Assembly: GCA_028688515.1 (NCBI GenBank)
Contig: JAQTXZ010000001.1
Location: 682,001 to 746,000 of the forward strand
Direction of reading: 5' to 3'
Origin: Patescibacteria group bacterium
Lineage (GTDB): Bacteria > Patescibacteriota > Patescibacteriia > 2-12-FULL-60-25
DNA: 64,000 nucleotides
In this document: positions 8,136 through 15,789 of the stretch, piece after piece
Layout of the letters: each line of letters opens with the position of its first letter
Numbering within the stretch: position 1 is the stretch's first letter
Made by a program: the position numbers and the translations under genes
The notes under the pieces: generated by a model
Told to the model about the DNA's origin: nothing
Database searches by the model: none
The model's input: the letters and a program-made list of their open reading frames with translations, nothing else

Positions 8136-9668
8136 ATGGAAAAGGGGCTATTTACGTTAAATGACCTGATTGCACAGGTTAAGGCCATACGACCGGATGC
8201 CGATATAAAATTGATCGAGCGTGCTTTTGCATTGGCTGACGCGGCTCACAAAGGACAAAACCGCATGTCCGGCGAGCCATACATTCAGCATCCTTTAAAC
8301 ACCGCCATGATTTTGGTCGAAATGCACGCGCCTGACCCGGTTGTTGCGGCCGCGCTTTTGCACGACGTACCGGAAGACACAAACGTTACGCTCGAAGAAA
8401 TACGCGAAAAATTTGGCGACGATATCGCCGGCATGGTAAACGGCATCAGCAAAGTCGGTAAAATCAAATATCGCGGCGTAGAGAGGTACATCGAAAACCT
8501 GCGCAAAATGTTTGTCGCCATGGCAAACGATGTGCGCGTCATCATTATTAAATTTGCCGACCGGTTGCACAATCTTCAGACGTTAGATTCTATCCCGCAA
8601 AAAAAAGCTTACCGCATCGCACTTGAAAGTTTGGAAATCTATGCGCCAATCGCCGGACGTTTGGGTATCGGAGAGATAAAAGGGCGCTTGGAAGATGCGG
8701 CATTTAAATACGTGCTGCCAAAAGAATATGAGTTTACTTTGGATCTTGCCACCAAAGCAACACAAAACAAACAACCTGCCATTCAAAAGATAATCGATCA
8801 AACAAAAGACGAACTTGTAAAAAGCGGCATTCAATTCATCGACATCCACGGGCGCTACAAACACACATATTCTTTATACCGCAAACTTCTAAAATACGGA
8901 CGCGACGTTACAAAGATCTACGATTTTACGGCGATTCGCTGTATCTTGCCCACGACTGCGGATTGTTATGCGGCGCTCGGCATAATCCACAGCCGCTGGA
9001 CTCCGCTTAAAGGACGCATCAAGGATTACATTTCACAGCCAAAACCCAACGGTTATCAATCTTTGCATACGACTGTTTTTTACGATCGCGGTTCCATCGT
9101 GGAGTTTCAACTGCGCACGCCGGAGATGCATGAAGCCGCGGAATTCGGTATTGCGGCGCATTGGAACTACGACGAAATCAAAGGCAAAAAGTTTGCAGCC
9201 AACCAGTTTAAAAACATGCTTGATGCGGAAAAAGAAATTGAATGGATCAATCAGCTGGCGGTGATGCAGAACACGATTAAAGACAAAGAAGAATTTTTAA
9301 ATTCTTTGGAAGAATTAAAGCTGGATGTTTTTCGCGATAGAATTTTTGTCTACACTCCAAAAGGCGATGTCATCGATCTGCCGGAAGAATCAACGCCGAT
9401 TGATTTCGCTTATCACATTCACACGGATATCGGAAATACCACGTCAGCCGCTAAAGTCAACGGAGTTATTCATCCGTTAGATCAGCCGCTGCGCAGCGGA
9501 GATATCGTAGAAATCGTGACTAACAAAAGCCGCAAAGAACCAAATCCGGATTGGTTAAAGTTTGCAAAAACGCGCCACGCCAAAAGCAAAATCCGCCAAT
9601 ATGCCAGGGCCGGTTTAGCCAGCTGGATCAAAGGCGTTCTTCCTTCTGCGATTAAAAAGAAGAAGTAG
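8136..9668 (+). CDS. rsh: RelA/SpoT homologue (ppGpp synthetase/hydrolase), short form
   Basis: A 510-residue RSH enzyme for making and breaking the alarmone (p)ppGpp. The HD hydrolase domain shows HPLNTAMIL and the diagnostic LLHDVPEDT. The synthetase domain shows RYKHTYSLYRKL, KIYDFTAIRCI, the GRIKDYISQPKPNGYQSLHT substrate loop and EFQLRT..MHEAAEFGIAAHW. A TGS domain follows (DRIFVYTPKGDVIDL...GDIVEIVT). The protein ends soon after the TGS and a short helical stretch, so the usual ACT and zinc/conserved-cysteine domains are missing (long RSH proteins have about 700 residues or more). Both catalytic motif sets look intact. The start at 8136 is chosen from promoter position; the longer frame begins at 8067. 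Confidence 0.92.
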   Translation: MEKGLFTLNDLIAQVKAIRPDADIKLIERAFALADAAHKGQNRMSGEPYIQHPLNTAMILVEMHAPDPVVAAALLHDVPEDTNVTLEEIREKFGDDIAGMVNGISKVGKIKYRGVERYIENLRKMFVAMANDVRVIIIKFADRLHNLQTLDSIPQKKAYRIALESLEIYAPIAGRLGIGEIKGRLEDAAFKYVLPKEYEFTLDLATKATQNKQPAIQKIIDQTKDELVKSGIQFIDIHGRYKHTYSLYRKLLKYGRDVTKIYDFTAIRCILPTTADCYAALGIIHSRWTPLKGRIKDYISQPKPNGYQSLHTTVFYDRGSIVEFQLRTPEMHEAAEFGIAAHWNYDEIKGKKFAANQFKNMLDAEKEIEWINQLAVMQNTIKDKEEFLNSLEELKLDVFRDRIFVYTPKGDVIDLPEESTPIDFAYHIHTDIGNTTSAAKVNGVIHPLDQPLRSGDIVEIVTNKSRKEPNPDWLKFAKTRHAKSKIRQYARAGLASWIKGVLPSAIKKKK

Positions 9669-9678
9669 GGCTCCCTCT

Positions 9679-9815
9679 GTCATTTCGACCGAAGCGTAAA
9701 AGCGAAGTGGAGAAATCCCTTCAACTCACAAACTAATAATCTCATTTTTTAGCAGGTCAGTCGGACAGGAGATTGCCGCGCTCCGTCTAACTGCGTTCGC
9801 AATGACAAGACAGAG
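9679..9815. repeat. Dispersed repeat between convergent genes
   Basis: Another copy of the TTTCGACCGAAGCG / AAGCGAAGTGGAGAAAT module (9683-9717), then GGAGATTGCCGCG and a terminal CGCAATGACAAGACAG. It fills the gap between rsh and the convergent parB. Confidence 0.7.
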
Positions 9816-9817
9816 TT

Positions 9818-10798
9818 TTACAGTTCCACTTGTCCCGTAGCCGAGATGCGATTGACAATGCCGCCAAGGTCTTCGTCGTTTTCGAAAGCAATTTTTACTT
9901 CTCCCCTGCCGTTGGGCAATCTTTTGATGGAAGTACGCAAGCCAAAAAATCCGCGCAAACGCGATTCCATATCCAAAATATTCGGATCAACTATTTTTAT
10001 GCGCCTTCTATCTTGCGGAATATGCTCTTCGGTTTGACGGACGGTAAAGTTACCCTCGAGCATGTTGCGGAACAACATGAGGCGTTCATTTTGATCTGGA
10101 ATTGAAAGCAAAGTTCTGGCGTTGGAAGCGGAAATCTTTTCTTGCGCCAATGCGGATTGTATCTCGGGCTCCAATTGCAGCAAGCGCATTATATTACCGA
10201 CTTGCGGACGGCTTTTACCGACGCGCTCGCCAATTTCATCCTGCGTAAGATCAAACTCGTCGCGCAGTCTGGAATAAGCGCGGGCTTCTTCGATTGGATT
10301 TAAATCTTTGCGCTGCACGTTTTCGATGATCGCCAACTCCAGTTTTTGTTGATCGTTGACAGTCCTCACGATCGCGGGCACATCGGGCAGCTCTGCGAGC
10401 TTGGAGGCGCGCAAACGTCTTTCTCCCGCAATCAGTTCAAACCTCCCATCCGGCAAAGGAGAGACGACAAGCGGCTGCAATATTCCGTGCTCTTTAATCG
10501 AAGAAACCAAATCTTCCAGCGCGTCATGATCAAAATGCTCGCGCGGCTGTTGAGGATTGGGAACTATTTTTTCGACAGGTATTCGTCTTACAGACTCGAT
10601 TATGTCGGACGGCTGATGGATTTCGGGATTCGGGATTCGGGGTTCGGCTCCGCCCAGAGGCTCTGCCCGGAGGGGATTCGATTCGGAGTTCGAGATTTGA
10701 GATTCGGCGTTTTCCTCGCGTTCCTCATCCATCGTTTGTCTCGATGGAATCAACGCGCCCAAGCCTCTGCCCAAACCCGACGGTCTTTTTAACATCAT
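9818..10798 (-). CDS. parB: Chromosome-partitioning protein ParB
   Basis: A 326-residue ParB with the N-terminal LGRGLGALIP peptide, a ParB/Srx CTP-binding domain (VPNPQQPREHFDHDAL, ELIAGERRLRASKLA) and a central HTH (EIGERVGKSRPQVGNIMRLL). It binds parS and spreads as a CTP-dependent clamp, recruiting ParA for origin segregation. Residues about 30-58 (SQISNSESNPLRAEPLGGAE and onward) are read from an inserted repeat, seen at 10621-10700 as GGGATTCGGGATTCGG plus TCTGCCCGGAGG, between the N-terminal peptide and the core domain. parA lies 2 bp upstream in the same operon. Confidence 0.95.
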   Translation of the reverse strand: MMLKRPSGLGRGLGALIPSRQTMDEEREENAESQISNSESNPLRAEPLGGAEPRIPNPEIHQPSDIIESVRRIPVEKIVPNPQQPREHFDHDALEDLVSSIKEHGILQPLVVSPLPDGRFELIAGERRLRASKLAELPDVPAIVRTVNDQQKLELAIIENVQRKDLNPIEEARAYSRLRDEFDLTQDEIGERVGKSRPQVGNIMRLLQLEPEIQSALAQEKISASNARTLLSIPDQNERLMLFRNMLEGNFTVRQTEEHIPQDRRRIKIVDPNILDMESRLRGFFGLRTSIKRLPNGRGEVKIAFENDEDLGGIVNRISATGQVEL

Positions 10799-10800
10799 AA

Positions 10801-11577
10801 TTATGCTTTTACGATTGCTTCCGTTCCCAAAACTTCGCGTGCCAATCTCTCGTATGCCTTTGCACCCATATTATCCGGATCAAAAGCTGCAATGGAACGT
10901 CCGAACGAAGGTGCCTCGGCCAAACGCACGCTGCGCGGGATGACTGAACGAAAAATATTGTTTGGAAAATATTTATACAACTCTTGCAAAACGTCGTTGG
11001 AAAGTTTTGTACGCTTGTCGTACATGGTAAGCACCGCACCGAGAATTTGGATGTCCGGGCGCAGTCCCTGCTTGACCAGTTCCAAAGTTTGCAGCAGATC
11101 AGCCAAACCTTCCAAAGCAAAATATTCCGCTTGCACCGGAATCAGAATCTCGTCTGAGGCGACAATGCCGTTCAACGTGATGTATCCCAAAGTCGGCGGA
11201 CAATCAATCAAAATATAATCGTAATCGTTTCGCACCTCGCGCAATGCATCAAAAAGTTTATACTCTTTGCGATCCATATGCGGCAACTCGGCATTTAATC
11301 CGGCCAACGCGGAATTTGCAGGCGCGATGCGCAATGTTTCATGCATCGTCGGCTGAACGATTTCGCTCATCAACGCCTTACCCAAAATCGCTTCATAAAC
11401 ACTGCGCTCGATATTGCGCTGATCAATGCCAATACCTGAAGTTGCGTTTGTCTGCGGATCCAAATCAACAATCAAAACAAACTTTCCAAGATCGGCAAGA
11501 TAAGCACCGAGATTGACGGCCGTGGTGGTTTTACCAACTCCGCCTTTTTGATTTACAATACCGATTATGCGCGCCAT
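10801..11577 (-). CDS. parA: Chromosome-partitioning ATPase ParA
   Basis: 258 residues. It is a deviant-Walker ParA ATPase with IVNQKGGVGKTTTAVNLGAY at the N-terminus (signature lysine KGGVGKT), DLDPQTNATSG, and Walker B ILIDCPPTLG. With ParB it positions replicated origins on the nucleoid. The standard ATG at 11577 has no SD. A promoter places the transcript start a few bases before the codon. Confidence 0.96.
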   Translation of the reverse strand: MARIIGIVNQKGGVGKTTTAVNLGAYLADLGKFVLIVDLDPQTNATSGIGIDQRNIERSVYEAILGKALMSEIVQPTMHETLRIAPANSALAGLNAELPHMDRKEYKLFDALREVRNDYDYILIDCPPTLGYITLNGIVASDEILIPVQAEYFALEGLADLLQTLELVKQGLRPDIQILGAVLTMYDKRTKLSNDVLQELYKYFPNNIFRSVIPRSVRLAEAPSFGRSIAAFDPDNMGAKAYERLAREVLGTEAIVKA

Positions 11578-11587
11578 AAACGACTAC

Positions 11588-11616
11588 ATAATAAATGCTC
11601 AGACCACATTAGACAA
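11588..11616 (-). promoter_or_regulatory. parAB promoter, near-leaderless
   Basis: On the minus strand TTGTCT (11611-11616), a 17-bp spacer and TATTAT (11588-11593), then exactly 10 bp to the parA ATG. This is the same -10/N10/ATG layout as the rsh promoter. Confidence 0.6.
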
Positions 11617-11647
11617 GGGGATACAAAACTGCCGAATTTCCGCGTAC

Positions 11648-11677
11648 TTGACACAAAATATAAAAACATGGTATTTT
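11648..11677 (+). promoter_or_regulatory. Likely tRNA-fMet promoter
   Basis: TTGACA at 11648-11653, an 18-bp spacer and TATTTT at 11672-11677, about 50 bp before the tRNA. TACAAT at 11684-11689 is an alternative -10. Confidence 0.5.
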
Positions 11678-11726
11678 GCGCCTACAATTCGTAATTTGGC
11701 ATTCGTAATTCGTAATTAAATATCGT

Positions 11727-11802
11727 CGCGGGGTAGAGCAGTTGGCAGCTCGCCAGGCCCATAACCTGGAGGCCGTGGGTTCAAGTCCCACCCCCGCAAC
11801 CA
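11727..11802 (+). tRNA. Initiator tRNA-fMet (CAT), CCA encoded
   Basis: A 76-nt cloverleaf. Acceptor CGCGGGG pairs with CCCCGCA except for the C1:A72 mismatch that marks bacterial initiator tRNA. D arm GAGC/GCTC; anticodon stem CCAGG/CCTGG with loop CCCATAA (anticodon CAT at 11760-11762); T arm GTGGG-TTCAAGT-CCCAC; discriminator A and an encoded CCA. The anticodon stem has two, not three, G-C pairs next to the loop. Its 3' end is the integration site of the downstream element. Confidence 0.93.
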
Positions 11803-11805
11803 AAT
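11780..11805 (+). repeat. attL: 26-bp core within the tRNA-fMet 3' end
   Basis: It starts in the T loop (TTCAAGTCCC), runs through the acceptor strand and CCA, and includes AAT. It is identical to 35603-35628. The tRNA gene remains complete on this side. Confidence 0.9.
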
Positions 11806-11807
11806 AC

Positions 11808-11839
11808 AAAGTGCGCTAATAGAGAGCGCATTTTGTTTT
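11808..11839 (+). terminator. Element-borne terminator for tRNA-fMet
   Basis: AAAGTGCGCT pairs with AGCGCATTTT (stem 11808-11817 / 11825-11834, loop AATAGAG), followed by GTTTTTG. It lies immediately downstream of attL, inside the element, and so replaces the displaced native terminator at 35628. Confidence 0.75.
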
Positions 11840-11881
11840 TGCCCAATAAATACGGGGCTAATCTCACTTGACTCAAATGAA

Positions 11882-12988
11882 TTATATTTTGATACCCTCC
11901 AACAGTTGTTCGATGCTGGGAGCCTGCTGACGTAATTTCTCCATTTCTCTTTCTTCAACTCTGTCCAAAACATCAACAGCGGATTGAAGAGCGGAGGGAG
12001 CGAGGTGCGCGTAACACATAGTCGTTGTGACATTCGCGTGCCCCAACAAATTCTGAACTGCATTAAGCGGCACTCCTTCGCTGACCAAGGTTGAAGCAAA
12101 TGTGTGACGTAGAGTGTGCCACCCTATATATCGCATATCCGCTTTCTTACAAGCACGTCGCATCGCATTTTCGGCAATGTGATGAGAGAGTGCGGTTCCG
12201 TCTTCACGATGAAACACGAGCCCGTCCCTCTGCCTGCGTTCATAGATCATGCGCGCCAAATCGTTTGTCATTGGTATATAACGCGTCTTATTGCTTTTCG
12301 GCGTTCCTACGTGGCCGCGAACGATCGAGCGCCGTACGTTAATCATCTTCCGATCAAAATCCACATCCGACCAGTCGAGGCCAAATAGTTCGCCAAGACG
12401 CATGCCTGTCCGCAGAGCCATCAGCAACATTTCTTTCCACATAGGCTCATCGCAATTCTTAACCAACGCGATACTTTCAACGGGCGACAAAAAATCCAAA
12501 CGCTGCGATTCTGTCTTGAGCTTGCCGACCTTCGGCACCTTGTCCAATCTCCCCCACTCTTCAGCAACTCGAAGACATCGGAGAAGGATTGTTAAATGGT
12601 TGTTAACGCTTTTGCGCGATAGACCGGCATCAAGCTTAGAGATCTTATATTGCTCAATCATTCTCGAATCAATGGCCTTGATCTCTTTACCACCGAAAAA
12701 TGGCAGAAGATGCTTGCGCAAGATTGAGTTTTTTGTGCTTATTTCAGACGGCTTGTTCAACGCTCTGACAGAAGTTTCAAACCATTCATGAGCGAAATCC
12801 TTAAAGAGAACACACTGTTCGACCTTTGGTTTTGCGTTGATATCTTCTCCGTTTGCGAGTTTCCTGCGCAGGACTGACTCATAATCCTGCGCTGCCATCT
12901 TTGTGTTCATGGGGCTCCTTTTGCGGATGCGCTGACCTTGAAATTGGAAGTCAACCCAATAAGTCTTACGGTCCTTATAGTTTCCCAT
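11882..12988 (-). CDS. int: Tyrosine recombinase/integrase
   Basis: 368 residues from the ATG at 12986-12988; the frame is open to 13036, but MGNYKDRKTYWVDFQ is the natural integrase start. It has an N-terminal AP2-like arm-binding strand (YWVDFQFQGQRIRKRS), a SAM-like core-binding domain (VNNHLTILLRCLRVA), and a catalytic domain with ALRTGMRLGEL (Arg I), WHTLRHTFAS (His-x-x-Arg), LLGHANVTTT (His) and nucleophile Tyr in MCYAHL. It should act on the tRNA-fMet att sites, 80 bp away. It overlaps the excisionase-like gene by 14 bp, suggesting coupling. Confidence 0.93.
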   Translation of the reverse strand: MGNYKDRKTYWVDFQFQGQRIRKRSPMNTKMAAQDYESVLRRKLANGEDINAKPKVEQCVLFKDFAHEWFETSVRALNKPSEISTKNSILRKHLLPFFGGKEIKAIDSRMIEQYKISKLDAGLSRKSVNNHLTILLRCLRVAEEWGRLDKVPKVGKLKTESQRLDFLSPVESIALVKNCDEPMWKEMLLMALRTGMRLGELFGLDWSDVDFDRKMINVRRSIVRGHVGTPKSNKTRYIPMTNDLARMIYERRQRDGLVFHREDGTALSHHIAENAMRRACKKADMRYIGWHTLRHTFASTLVSEGVPLNAVQNLLGHANVTTTMCYAHLAPSALQSAVDVLDRVEEREMEKLRQQAPSIEQLLEGIKI

Positions 12989-13259
12989 AGTCTTGCGGGT
13001 TATTGCATTTAGATCGTTCAAAGTATTCCAATACATCCTGTTTTTTGAACAAAATTCGGTGGCACATCTTATATGCCGGCAACAGTTGCCTGGCCACGAG
13101 CCTATGGATCGTGATTGGCGCGAGTCTAAGTATTCCGGATACCTCTTTAAGGTTCAAGAGTTCTAAATTGGCGTCTAAAGCGACGCTGATGGTTGGTGAC
13201 ATATCTTTTTTAGGTTGTCGAGGTGCACCAGCCGATTGGGTTTGGGTATTTGTGAGCAT
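12975..13259 (-). CDS. xis: Excisionase-like helix-turn-helix protein
   Basis: 94 residues. A MerR/excisionase-type HTH spans about residues 33-85 (LLNLKEVSGILRLAPITIHRL, then KMCHRILFKKQDVLEYFER), as in recombination directionality factors. The N-terminal 30 residues are disordered; an internal Met (MSPTISVAL) is an alternative start. The 3' end overlaps int by 14 bp. A short leader ORF ends 5 bp upstream. Confidence 0.75.
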   Translation of the reverse strand: MLTNTQTQSAGAPRQPKKDMSPTISVALDANLELLNLKEVSGILRLAPITIHRLVARQLLPAYKMCHRILFKKQDVLEYFERSKCNNPQDYGKL

Positions 13260-13264
13260 AGCGG

Positions 13265-13330
13265 TTACGTGTAGATAAAGGAAGGAGGAACAAAAAAATA
13301 TTGAGATTCATTTGGAATTTGGTGATTCAT
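13265..13330 (-). CDS. Possible 21-residue leader ORF upstream of xis
   Basis: An ATG at 13328-13330 is preceded at ideal distance by AGGAGG (13339-13344), one of the strongest SD sites in the element. The reading MNHQIPNESQYFFVPPSFIY plus T ends with TAA 5 bp before the xis ATG, which itself has no SD. This looks like a translationally coupled leader peptide. No homologue is recognised. Confidence 0.4.
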   Translation of the reverse strand: MNHQIPNESQYFFVPPSFIYT

Positions 13331-13375
13331 ATAAAAGACCTCCTCGGATCAATCAACACGATACGAATTTGCGAA

Positions 13376-13397
13376 AAAAGTGCCACCTACGTGCACG
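13376..13397 (-). terminator. Weak terminator after the 13399 gene
   Basis: On the minus strand GTGC-acgtaggtg-GCAC is followed by TTTTTT. The stem is short (4 bp). Confidence 0.35.
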
Positions 13398-13398
13398 T

Positions 13399-13635
13399 TT
13401 AATCAGACTCGGCGTCTTTTGTGACATTCTCCACCTTCGTGGGATCGCTCTGTTCAAATCTTGAGCTGGCAGCCAATTTTTTTGAAGGTCCATTCTCTTT
13501 TGGTCTACGCCCCATCCTATAAGGCCACAACGCGCAATGTTCAGACGGGCAGAGCCGTACTTCCTTGCTCTGGCCACACATGCAGTCAAGGCAGTAAACG
13601 CGCATTGCCCTTAAAGGTCGATAGATTTTTGGCAT
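13399..13635 (-). CDS. Small zinc-binding protein of mobile elements
   Basis: 78 residues from MPKIYRPLRAM (ATG at 13633-13635); the frame extends to 13701 without a better start. The central YCLDCMCGQ, RLCPSEHCALWPYRMGRRP block has two Cys pairs typical of a small zinc-ribbon family seen in phage and integrative elements; its function is unknown. It overlaps the replication-initiator gene end by 25 bp, so the two are probably cotranscribed. Confidence 0.65.
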   Translation of the reverse strand: MPKIYRPLRAMRVYCLDCMCGQSKEVRLCPSEHCALWPYRMGRRPKENGPSKKLAASSRFEQSDPTKVENVTKDAESD

Positions 13636-14669
13636 ATTGTTTTTTTGCTTTTTTTGATTATTGGTTCGAATTTTTCTAATTGACTTTTGATAATCCCCCA
13701 CAAATCACCCCCCTGAGGCGGGCCTGCATTCTTAATCAAGCCGACGATCCGGCGATGCGTGTTAGGCGAGGTGGCTTGTTTATGGAGACTCAAAGCCTGG
13801 TCCATGCCGAAATCCCGAGCCAGTGCGAAAATTCCGTTGATCGTAAACGCATCGCGCCGTTTAATTCCTCCCTGTGCAACAAAAAGAGCTGGAACAGACG
13901 ATAGGCTTTTCATGCCGACAACCTCTAAAAGTTGGTCCGTTAAAATCGCTCTAGCCAAGTCCTGATTACAAACACTTTTCAAAGTTATGGGCTCGCTAAT
14001 TCCGTAATGTCTTAAAATCTCTTTGATTTTTACACCATTGAATCTTGCTTCCAGTCTGACCAATCCAGCGCAACTCCCATCCTTCATTACCCTCCCCAAC
14101 GAAATCATCGCCTCTGGATCATCTTGCGCACGAACCTCCTCGCTCTTGTCGTATAGCGTCAAAGTTGTTTTTTTCGTCTCCCAGATGAGTTGCGATCCAT
14201 TGCCTGCATACTTATAGTCTCTATTGTGACATCTTGTCTTAAATACAAAGACTTTAGCGTGGCTGAAAAATAAATCTGCGGTGACTGGCAACAAAAAATT
14301 CTTGCAAAAATCCAATCTGACTAAACGTGCGTTTGCAAGCTGATCCGATGACACGCATAAGCCAAAATTTGAGCTCAAAACGTCAATCAACTTATCACAT
14401 AAACGTGCAAAGTCAGTATCAACAAACTCATTTATGGAATCTCCATAGAGTAGCTTTGGCACAGAAAACTCAACCCGCAGCTCTATTTTTAGCTTCCTTG
14501 TCAATCGGACCGGATATCTTAAAAAGACAACGCGAGGCAGGTAAGAACCATCGCTTTGCCCTGTTGGCATTTTAAAACGATCGCAGCCGCATGTGGAATG
14601 TCTGGCATCGAGTATTGCATTTTTTGGTATTTCAAAACCATCCAATGCAAAGACAAGGGTATCGAGCAT
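13611..14669 (-). CDS. Phage-type (gpII/CRI-like) replication initiation protein
   Basis: 352 residues. The layout resembles rolling-circle initiators of filamentous phages and related plasmids (Phage_CRI/gpII group): an N-terminal half with ARLVRLDFCKNF, a YKYAGNGSQLIWETKKTTLT strand pair, the YDKSEE motif, VRLEARFNGVKIKEIL, and a helical C-terminal half. If correct it would nick a double-strand origin and let the element replicate as a circle after excision. The basic C-terminal tail is IKKSKKTICQKS. The family assignment is by pattern only, and I could not pin down the catalytic tyrosine. Confidence 0.55.
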   Translation of the reverse strand: MLDTLVFALDGFEIPKNAILDARHSTCGCDRFKMPTGQSDGSYLPRVVFLRYPVRLTRKLKIELRVEFSVPKLLYGDSINEFVDTDFARLCDKLIDVLSSNFGLCVSSDQLANARLVRLDFCKNFLLPVTADLFFSHAKVFVFKTRCHNRDYKYAGNGSQLIWETKKTTLTLYDKSEEVRAQDDPEAMISLGRVMKDGSCAGLVRLEARFNGVKIKEILRHYGISEPITLKSVCNQDLARAILTDQLLEVVGMKSLSSVPALFVAQGGIKRRDAFTINGIFALARDFGMDQALSLHKQATSPNTHRRIVGLIKNAGPPQGGDLWGIIKSQLEKFEPIIKKSKKTICQKSIDL

Positions 14670-14985
14670 AGTCGCTTTATTGTTACTACAAAAAAACCGA
14701 CCTCATCGGCGGATTTTTGCAACTCCTATAGCTAAGCAACTTGAGTCACACGTAAATACGTTAACTCAAGCGGCAAAATTTGCGTTCGGAATATGAAAAC
14801 CACAGAATGAGGAATAAAGAACGGATTTTCATATTCATATCTGACGCATCCATCTACGTTCCCAAGCGTCTTCACTTCCTCAGATTATCACTCTCCCACC
14901 ATCCCGTCAAGCTTTCGTTTTTTTACAAAAAAGCAAACAAGGTCAAGTCCGCTTCTTGTTTCTCCCGCTTTTTACCCCTCCACAT
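14670..14985. other. Non-coding gap with hairpins, candidate replication origin
   Basis: No supported gene. CTTGAGT (14740-14746) pairs with ACTCAAG (14764-14770), enclosing ACGT-AAAT-ACGT. A short CCGA/TCGG hairpin with an adjacent A-run (14690-14709) could be a weak minus-strand terminator. It lies directly upstream of the replication-initiator gene, where rolling-circle origins are often found. The rest is AT- and pyrimidine-rich. Confidence 0.4.
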
Positions 14986-15525
14986 TTACGCAATCATCTG
15001 GACATTGGAGTGGATGTCCACTATTTTTTGCATCAAGCCGGCAGCTCTACGCGTTAACTTGCCGCGGTAGAACAAACACCTGACGCGCCGCAGATCGCCA
15101 ATTAGTTTTGTTTGACGATTATAAGTGGCAAAAAGCATAGCATGCGATCTTGGCACATCTTGACTCGAATAGCGCAAACCCAAGCATTCCCTGCAATAAA
15201 ACAAACGTCTGAATTCGTACAGCTTTTTGCGCCTAGTCTTACACCTTGGACATTGCAGCCAAGGCCTGTCTCCAAAAGTCGATTTGGTAACGACAATCTG
15301 GATGTATGCGTTTATTGGGTATTTATAAGACGTCAGCTCAATCGACAGGTCATCTGATTTAATTTTGAATTCAATGCCCAAGTGCTTCAACTCATCTGAT
15401 TTAATAATCCCCTCTTTGTCAGTCTTTAAATTGCTCAATATTCCATGGCCAACATCAGAGACGTCCAAACAAGGTCTGTCATCTGTGTGTTTTTTGATTT
15501 TAACGCAATTCTTAATTTGTTCCAT
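14986..15525 (-). CDS. Zinc-ribbon protein of mobile elements
   Basis: 179 residues. A beta-rich N-terminal half contains IELTSYKYPINAYIQIVVT. A zinc-ribbon core follows: WLQCPRCKTRRKKLY, then FYCRECLGLRYSSQ. The basic tail (RQTKLIGDLRRVRCLFYRGK) would suit nucleic-acid binding. Proteins with this CPRC...CREC core occur in integrative elements; the role is unknown. It lies upstream of the replication initiator on the same strand, separated by a gap with possible terminator and origin. Confidence 0.6.
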   Translation of the reverse strand: MEQIKNCVKIKKHTDDRPCLDVSDVGHGILSNLKTDKEGIIKSDELKHLGIEFKIKSDDLSIELTSYKYPINAYIQIVVTKSTFGDRPWLQCPRCKTRRKKLYEFRRLFYCRECLGLRYSSQDVPRSHAMLFATYNRQTKLIGDLRRVRCLFYRGKLTRRAAGLMQKIVDIHSNVQMIA

Positions 15526-15789
15526 ACTCTGATTATACTCCTTCTCTCAACAATCCATAAAAAGAGCGTGCAACCTCGTACCCTACCCCCTATCGCTCAC
15601 GCCGGGAGTCTCAACCAAGCAACTCCCCCCCACCCCATCACTATGCCATGTCTGTTGCTTCTTATTTTTTTGTTTGTCTTGCCACTGCTGCATGTCGTGC
15701 ATGTCTTTCTTTTGGGTCATGGCGCTGCCCGTGTGATTGCTCTGCCTAGGAGAGTGATCCTGCTTTAATTCTTTTTGCGCTTTACGTTT
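15526..15789. other. Divergent intergenic region with strand-skewed composition
   Basis: The plus strand is unusually pyrimidine-rich (runs such as CTACCCCCTATC and CTCCCCCCCACCCC). It separates the minus-strand mobility genes from the plus-strand block. A 45-codon minus-strand ORF (15583-15719, rich in Gln, Lys and Trp) is possible, but has no recognised motif. Confidence 0.35.

Noticed and set aside
9818-11600. A parS site near parAB.
   Set aside because: I saw no TGTTTCACGTGAAACA-like 16-mer in or around these genes; a motif scan would be needed to exclude diverged sites.
15445-15768. A 107-residue hydrophobic plus-strand ORF.
   Set aside because: It lies antisense to the start of the zinc-ribbon gene and in pyrimidine-rich DNA, which yields Leu/Pro/Phe-rich frames by composition. 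No start signal.
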